Virus record (IMG/VR): IMGVR_UViG_3300034374_010084
Location: 1 to 31,952 of that record
DNA length: 31,952 nucleotides
Source: a virus
Direction: 5' to 3' (one strand)
Position numbers and translations under genes: made by a program
Notes under the pieces: generated by a model
The model's input: only the letters and a program-made list of their open reading frames with translations
The model's database searches: none
What the model was told of the DNA's origin: nothing
In this document: positions 28,703 through 31,952 of the stretch, piece after piece
Layout of the letters: each line of letters opens with the position of its first letter
Numbering within the stretch: the first letter of the stretch is position 1

Positions 28703-28880
28703 GGCTGGCCTCCTCCCTCTCGAGTTTCAGCGCTTGGTTCGCGAGGTCGCCGATCGTTCGTCGCACGACTAGGACGCGGTGAGCTGCCCGGAGCGTTCCG
28801 ACTCCGATCAGTTGGTGGTAGATCTGCTGTAGCTCGCGAGCCTCTCGGTGTAGTCGCTGGCTCAGTTTTTCGGGTGTCAC
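28686..28880 (-). CDS. Small helical protein, duplicate A (64 aa)
   Basis: From GTG 28880 in a GTGA overlap with RusA, with GGAGG upstream; the longer reading is a shadow of RusA. Helical (TPEKLSQRLHREARELQQIYHQLIG, then LRAAHRVLVVRRTIGDLANQALKLEREEA), ending REPTE. It shares with duplicate B its length, helical pattern and C-terminus, so the two appear to be tandem paralogues 172 bp apart. Function unknown; neighbours suggest a DNA-metabolism accessory. Confidence 0.75.
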   Translation of the reverse strand: MTPEKLSQRLHREARELQQIYHQLIGVGTLRAAHRVLVVRRTIGDLANQALKLEREEASREPTE

Positions 28881-29251
28881 GGTAGCACCTCCACGGTGAC
28901 GAGGGCGAAGCCTCGCTTGTTGGGGTCGAGGCTGCACCGTGTCAGGTGGAGTTCGTCGACCTGTTCGTCGTCCAGCCAGACGCCCGCTCTCGTCAGGGCA
29001 TCCAGCACGCATTTCGTCCGGTTGTCTATGTCCCATTTTCGCCGGTTGGGTGGGTGGAGTCGGATCGAGACGCGCACCCGCTCCTCACACACGACAGGCC
29101 AGGAAGAGCAAAGCTGGTCGTGGATGGACTCCACGGCAGCGGTGTACCACTGATTTCCTTTCGCGGTCAGGTAGGTGCGACGGTTGCCACGCTTCCAGAT
29201 GTGATTCACGGTGGGTGGCCAGGGCAGCCCAAGCTCGAGACGTTTCGTCAT
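28877..29251 (-). CDS. rusA: RusA-family Holliday junction resolvase
   Basis: 124 residues, the normal size of the family. The catalytic block RRKWDIDNRTKCVLDALTRAG (residues 71-90) then VWLDDEQVDELHL gives the RusA metal site: D74, D76, K80 and D95, equivalent to the conserved DxDN...K...DD pattern. The N-terminal WPPTVNHIWKR and C-terminal beta strands also fit. It resolves four-way junctions as a dimer, here probably recombination or replication intermediates made with the ERF protein, before packaging. Starts at ATG 29251 with GGAGG 6 nt upstream, overlapping the previous stop (ATGA). Confidence 0.95.
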   Translation of the reverse strand: MTKRLELGLPWPPTVNHIWKRGNRRTYLTAKGNQWYTAAVESIHDQLCSSWPVVCEERVRVSIRLHPPNRRKWDIDNRTKCVLDALTRAGVWLDDEQVDELHLTRCSLDPNKRGFALVTVEVLP

Positions 29252-29445
29252 CGTCGACCTCCTAAAACGCCAGCAGCGAGTTCAGCCTGGTGGTGCTGTC
29301 TCGCTGCTGCGCCTCCGCTCCGCCTGTTCACCGCTACTGGACCGCCGCAAACTACACGAGTAGCGGCCAGCCGAACAGGGCGTGTGACACAGGAGAAGGG
29401 GGCCAGTGTACGCCAGGAGTCTGTGAGTGTCCAGTGTGCTGTCAT
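29248..29445 (-). CDS. Small basic protein of unknown function (65 aa)
   Basis: Starts at ATG 29445 in an ATGA overlap with the HTH gene and stops in an ATGA overlap with rusA; GGGGGC precedes the start. The last codons (GGRR then stop) are encoded by the rusA ribosome site, exactly as the 58-aa gene two upstream ends on the next ribosome site. It is Arg/Ala-rich with several Cys and no recognised domain. The composition is that of a poorly conserved reading frame, so coding is likely from the junctions but less sure than its neighbours. Confidence 0.45.
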   Translation of the reverse strand: MTAHWTLTDSWRTLAPFSCVTRPVRLAATRVVCGGPVAVNRRSGGAAARQHHQAELAAGVLGGRR

Positions 29446-29642
29446 TGTGGCCCCCTGGCTGTGCTGGTGTAGCCACGAAACAACCAGTAGCGTCCGTCGA
29501 TCCAGTGCGCTGGGACGTGCCGTTCACCGGCCTCCACACGGGTATAGAATGACTCTGCGAGCCCGAGACGTTCGGCCATTGTGCGGGCGTCGATCCCTTG
29601 CTCGTGTCGGATCCGTCGTAATTCTGCTGGTGTGAGTTTCAT
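29442..29642 (-). CDS. Small XRE-like HTH regulator
   Basis: 66 residues from ATG 29642 with AGGAGG 6 nt upstream. Residues 1-47 have an HTH pattern (LTPAELRRIRHEQGIDARTMAERLGLAESFYTRVEAGERHVPAHW), similar to phage Cro/XRE and antitoxin-like domains; the rest is short and polar. The gene is in the middle of the replication part of the leftward unit, so it may be a second regulator of phage genes distinct from that at 537-743. Coupled by ATGA overlaps on both sides. Confidence 0.75.
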   Translation of the reverse strand: MKLTPAELRRIRHEQGIDARTMAERLGLAESFYTRVEAGERHVPAHWIDGRYWLFRGYTSTARGPQ

Positions 29643-29815
29643 CGTCGACCTCCTCTTTTCGCGTTCGCCACCTTCCACAGTGTGCCCGGCTGTGGGTTCG
29701 GCTTGCGGGTATGGCGGGTGAGCTGCCCGCTCTCGGTGCGGAACCAGTAGTCCAGCACCATGCACCCACGGCGCTGGCAGTAGCGTACCTCTGTCTTGAC
29801 GTGCTGCTGTGTCAC
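29639..29815 (-). CDS. Small basic protein (58 aa)
   Basis: Read here directly: from GTG 29815 (AGAGGAGAGACACA upstream) to a stop at 29639 that overlaps the ATG of the HTH gene. It contains YCQRRGCMVLDYWFRTESGQ and ends in basic KRGGRR. The two Cys close together (CQRRGC) with aromatic residues could be a zinc ribbon half, but there is no second pair. Function unknown. Confidence 0.65.
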   Translation of the reverse strand: MTQQHVKTEVRYCQRRGCMVLDYWFRTESGQLTRHTRKPNPQPGTLWKVANAKRGGRR

Positions 29816-29827
29816 TGTGTCTCTCCT

Positions 29828-31132
29828 CTAACTAAATGTCTGTCGTGTGCGGTCGAATCGGATGTAGGCCTCGGCGGGTGCTTGGCCTTGTCGCTGTTTA
29901 TCAATGAGCACCATCTCCTGGCCGTCCTCCTCGTGTAGAAAAAGGATCGCGTCGGCGTCCTGCTCGAGCTGGCCCGTCTCTCGAAGGTCGGCCTTCGTGG
30001 GCCTGGGGTTGGGGTTACTCCTCGACACTCTCTTCTCGATCCCACGGTTCATCTGGCAGAGGAGAAGCACGGGGATCGAGAGTTCCTTGGCGAGTGCCTT
30101 GAGCTGACGGGAACAGTCAGCCAGCTCCTGCTCGCGGCTGTGGTACTCGCCCACTCCGCTGAGGAGCTGAAAATAGTCTACGATCAGGAGGTTGAGTGGC
30201 TTCTTGCGGTGCCACTGTCGCACCTGGGCCCGGATCTCTCCGATCGTCTGCTCGGCGCTGTCGTCCAGGCATAGATCCCAGCCCGCCATCCGTTCAGTGG
30301 CTCGTGTGAGGCTGTCGTATCGGCTGACGTCGATCCCGCGTTCGCGGCGCATGTCGGCTGTCGAAACACCTGACATGCTCGAGAGCCACCGCATGGCGAG
30401 TTGGGTAGACGCCATCTCGAGCGAGACAAACCCGACACGCCCGCCCTCACTGAGGAGATGGCGTGCCCACTGCAACGCGAACGCGGTTTTTCCCTGACCT
30501 GGCCGTGCAGCGAGCACCACGAGATCGGGAGGTAGCACCACGAGGAGCTTGTCGAGTTGGGCGAGTCCCGATTTGACTAGCCCGGCGGCGCCGTACTGGT
30601 ACTCTTTGATTGCGTCCCAGGTGGCGCCCAGGATCGTGTGCATGGTCTGGGGCTCGGCGGGTGCTCGGTTGGCCTCCTCCTCTGCGGCCTGGGTCAGCAG
30701 GTCGAGAGCGTGGCTCGCGGTGAGTGCAGACGTGACGTCGTGGTGTACGCGAGCCGTAGCCAGCCACACCGAGCGACGCCGAAACGCGTCTTCCACTAGG
30801 CCGGCGTAGTAGGTAGGCCCGATCGCGGTGACGTGGTCAGAGAGTTCCGTCACGTACGGCAGGCCACCAAGATTATCGATCCACTGGGCAGCGACGGTGA
30901 CCACCGTTCCCAGGTCGATCGAGCCGTGCTCGCGGTGCGCGGCAGCCATCGCCCTCCAGACGTACTGGTGCCTAAAGTCGTAGAAATGCTCGGGTGTGAG
31001 CCTGTCGCTGAGCTCGGGCCAGTGCTCGGGCTGTAGCAGTAGCCCCCCTAGCACGTGCCGCTCAGCCTCGACGGCGCTGGGCGGCTCTAGCTTCAGGTGC
31101 GAAATTTCGCGATCTGCTGTTCGAGTAGCCAC
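29828..31132 (-). CDS. dnaB: DnaB-like replicative helicase
   Basis: 434 residues, the length of a phage DnaB-family helicase. The N-terminal domain (about 17-135) has the DnaB opening EPPSAVEAERHVLGGLLLQPEHW. The C-terminal RecA-like domain has Walker A ARPGQGKT (209-216), Walker B LLIVDYFQLL with D319, SVSLEM-type segment (FVSLEM, 235-240) and an arginine finger-type region (QMNRGIEKRV, about 362-371). It would unwind DNA at the phage fork, ring-shaped as a hexamer. GTG 31132 is the start, after GAGGAGG; it overlaps the initiator gene by 40 nt, a large but ribosome-site-supported overlap. Confidence 0.93.
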   Translation of the reverse strand: MATRTADREISHLKLEPPSAVEAERHVLGGLLLQPEHWPELSDRLTPEHFYDFRHQYVWRAMAAAHREHGSIDLGTVVTVAAQWIDNLGGLPYVTELSDHVTAIGPTYYAGLVEDAFRRRSVWLATARVHHDVTSALTASHALDLLTQAAEEEANRAPAEPQTMHTILGATWDAIKEYQYGAAGLVKSGLAQLDKLLVVLPPDLVVLAARPGQGKTAFALQWARHLLSEGGRVGFVSLEMASTQLAMRWLSSMSGVSTADMRRERGIDVSRYDSLTRATERMAGWDLCLDDSAEQTIGEIRAQVRQWHRKKPLNLLIVDYFQLLSGVGEYHSREQELADCSRQLKALAKELSIPVLLLCQMNRGIEKRVSRSNPNPRPTKADLRETGQLEQDADAILFLHEEDGQEMVLIDKQRQGQAPAEAYIRFDRTRQTFS

Positions 31133-31707
31133 TCTATGTCCTCCTCTGTGTGGGTGTGGTGTGTCGCTCTGTGGGTTGGTGTGTCGCTGGCTGGCTCGGG
31201 TGCTCGCTCAGGAGCTCGAGCGTGGGGCTTCAGCTCGCCCTCGCGGGTGAGGAGCTGCGCGACGTAGCCCCAAGGAAATCGGGCGCGGTGGATTGCCTCC
31301 CAGATCTCCGGGCTAATCTCGCTGGGCTGTGTGCGTGCGAGAAACACCTGGAGTCTGTCACGGACTGCCGATTTTACGCGCTGCGGTGCGCTCCGCTGAT
31401 GTGGTGCGAGCGCCTGAACCCAGCGGGCTGGCACCTCAACCGATCGGTGCTGGGTTTTCGGTGCGGGTGGCCTGGTGACTGCGGCTCGGTAGCAGTACGA
31501 ACGCGGGCCAGCGCTGACGCGCTCGAGCAATCCGAGCTCCACTAGCCCCTTCAGGGCGCGCTGTAGCGAGCGAGCCGAGCCCGCGAAAATCGAGGTCAGC
31601 GCCTGGGTGGTGGTGTCAGCGTTCGGAGCTGACCACACATACAGGGCTATCGCAAACTGCTGATCGCTCAGTGTGCCTGCTGTGTAGAGTGCTGCTAGTC
31701 GTTTCAT
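31093..31707 (-). CDS. Putative replication initiator with winged-helix domain
   Basis: 204 residues from ATG 31707 with GAGGTAGCG upstream; an in-frame start at 31755 lacks support. Residues about 1-85 look like a winged helix (TLSDQQFAIALYVWSA, then TTTQALTSIFAGSARSLQRALKGLVELGLLERVSAGPRSYCYR), a common fold in phage replication initiators. The rest includes a helical region (LAPHQRSAPQRVKSAVRDRLQVFLARTQPSEISPEIWEAIHRARFPWGYVAQLL) and an acidic C-terminal helix. Its place next to DnaB and to the repeat-rich control region suggests it recognises the origin and loads the helicase. The same fold also occurs in regulators, so this is inference. Confidence 0.65.
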   Translation of the reverse strand: MKRLAALYTAGTLSDQQFAIALYVWSAPNADTTTQALTSIFAGSARSLQRALKGLVELGLLERVSAGPRSYCYRAAVTRPPAPKTQHRSVEVPARWVQALAPHQRSAPQRVKSAVRDRLQVFLARTQPSEISPEIWEAIHRARFPWGYVAQLLTREGELKPHARAPERAPEPASDTPTHRATHHTHTEEDIEWLLEQQIAKFRT

Positions 31708-31714
31708 CGCTACC

Positions 31715-31855
31715 TCAATCTGGGTGTGCGCGACCGCCAGGGAGCAGTCGCACACCCTTAGATCTACTCTCTCCGTAGGAGAGAGTCTTCTTTAGAACAT
31801 CGCAAGTCTTAGGCCAAGATCGGGCCATCGTCGGATCTGTCGTCACTGTGGGCAT
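31715..31855 (-). CDS. Small leader ORF spanning the genome join (46 aa)
   Basis: Read here directly. From ATG 31855, whose ribosome site (GAGGAGG, 8-nt gap) lies in the duplicated end, the frame encodes MPTVTTDPTMARSWPKTCDV, continues with a Lys/Ser/Arg-rich part and ends GGRAHPD at 31715, 7 nt before the initiator start. In a circular genome it is the first gene of the leftward unit. The same region forms two inverted repeats, so it may be a leader peptide or a real small basic protein; there is no recognisable family. Confidence 0.5.
   Translation of the reverse strand: MPTVTTDPTMARSWPKTCDVLKKTLSYGESRSKGVRLLPGGRAHPD
31722..31786. promoter_or_regulatory. Two inverted repeats at the head of the leftward unit
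   Basis: GGGTGTGCG (31722-31730) and CGCACACCC (31749-31757) form a perfect 9-bp pair with an 18-nt spacer. ACTCTCTCC (31766-31774), loop GTA and GGAGAGAGT (31778-31786) form a perfect 9-bp hairpin. They lie inside the small leader ORF, upstream of the initiator gene, and could act as RNA structures in an attenuation-like leader or as DNA sites. On the plus strand the second hairpin is followed by CTTCTTT, a weak terminator shape. Confidence 0.55.
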
Positions 31856-31952
31856 GATCGGCGCCTCCTCGGCTCGGTTTTGGGCGAGTCAAACGACAGT
31901 CAGACGACAGTCACGCGACAGGCCATTTTCTAAGCCCCTGTTCTCACAGGGA
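31826..31952. repeat. Right copy of 127-bp terminal overlap
   Basis: Exact duplicate of bases 1-127, the circular overlap of the assembly. It includes the first iteron triplet and the ribosome site and start codon of the small leader ORF. Confidence 0.95.

Noticed and set aside
29290-29472. Plus-strand Cys-rich 60-codon frame resembling a zinc-binding peptide
   Set aside because: It opposes the minus-strand unit, lacks a promoter and a ribosome site, and overlaps frames with better junctions. Kept as a curiosity only.
28946-29635. Plus-strand 229-codon frame opposite rusA and the HTH gene
   Set aside because: Antisense to a firmly identified RusA gene; no ribosome site or domain.

Overview
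The window is a complete, circular-permuted assembly of a small tailed bacteriophage with siphovirus-type gene content. The first 127 bases recur exactly as the last 127 bases (1-127 = 31826-31952), so the unit genome is about 31,825 bp and the ends join. The sequence is GC-rich, genes are tightly packed with ATGA, GTGA, TGATG and TAATG junctions, and strong AGGAGG-type ribosome sites precede many starts. The host is therefore a bacterium using canonical Shine-Dalgarno initiation; its identity cannot be read from the sequence.

Layout. (1) A control region of roughly 600 bp (about 31,700 through the junction to 536) has almost no coding capacity. It holds two triplets of 11-bp direct repeats and several perfect inverted repeats, and is the best candidate for the replication origin or master control site. 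(2) A leftward XRE-family regulator (537-743) faces a rightward early operon (916-4486). The two divergent sigma70-like promoters, both with TTGACA and a 17-bp spacer, sit among repeated TGACAC boxes: a lambda-like switch layout. (3) The early operon encodes three unknown proteins (one with seven Cys in eleven residues), an ERF-type single-strand annealing protein, a protein of repeated winged-helix-like units, and a protein ending in a GIY-YIG-type T5orf172/MUG113 domain. (4) Everything else, from 31855 down to 4546, is on the minus strand and reads like one long transcription unit. Its order is a small leader ORF, a putative replication initiator, DnaB-like helicase, small regulators, RusA resolvase, three tiny genes, DNA methyltransferase, TerS, TerL, portal, MuF-like minor head protein, a Mu gpG-like protein, scaffold, major capsid, decoration candidate, connectors, tail tube, tail-assembly chaperones with a -1 frameshift, tape measure, tail tip proteins, adhesion-type proteins, and a lysis cassette. 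The two units converge at a small hairpin near 4500.

How it works together. The initiator and DnaB-like helicase would replicate the genome; ERF and RusA would anneal and resolve recombination intermediates or concatemers; the terminase would package them. The methyltransferase ends in QLSLF, a sliding-clamp-binding-type motif, suggesting methylation coupled to replication. Lysis appears to use an L,D-transpeptidase-fold (YkuD/DUF2778-like) protein instead of a recognisable classical endolysin, next to a two-TM holin candidate and a three-TM coiled-coil protein. No functional integrase is visible, so lysogeny is uncertain despite the switch-like regulator.

Most notable: a textbook GGGAAAC slippery site in the tail chaperone gene; helically phased 11-bp repeats in the control region; a GIY-YIG domain fused to what may be a dead tyrosine-recombinase remnant; a tandem duplication of tiny overlapping genes; a three-copy HxH module in the tail adhesion proteins; and several genes below 60 codons that simple ORF calling would miss.
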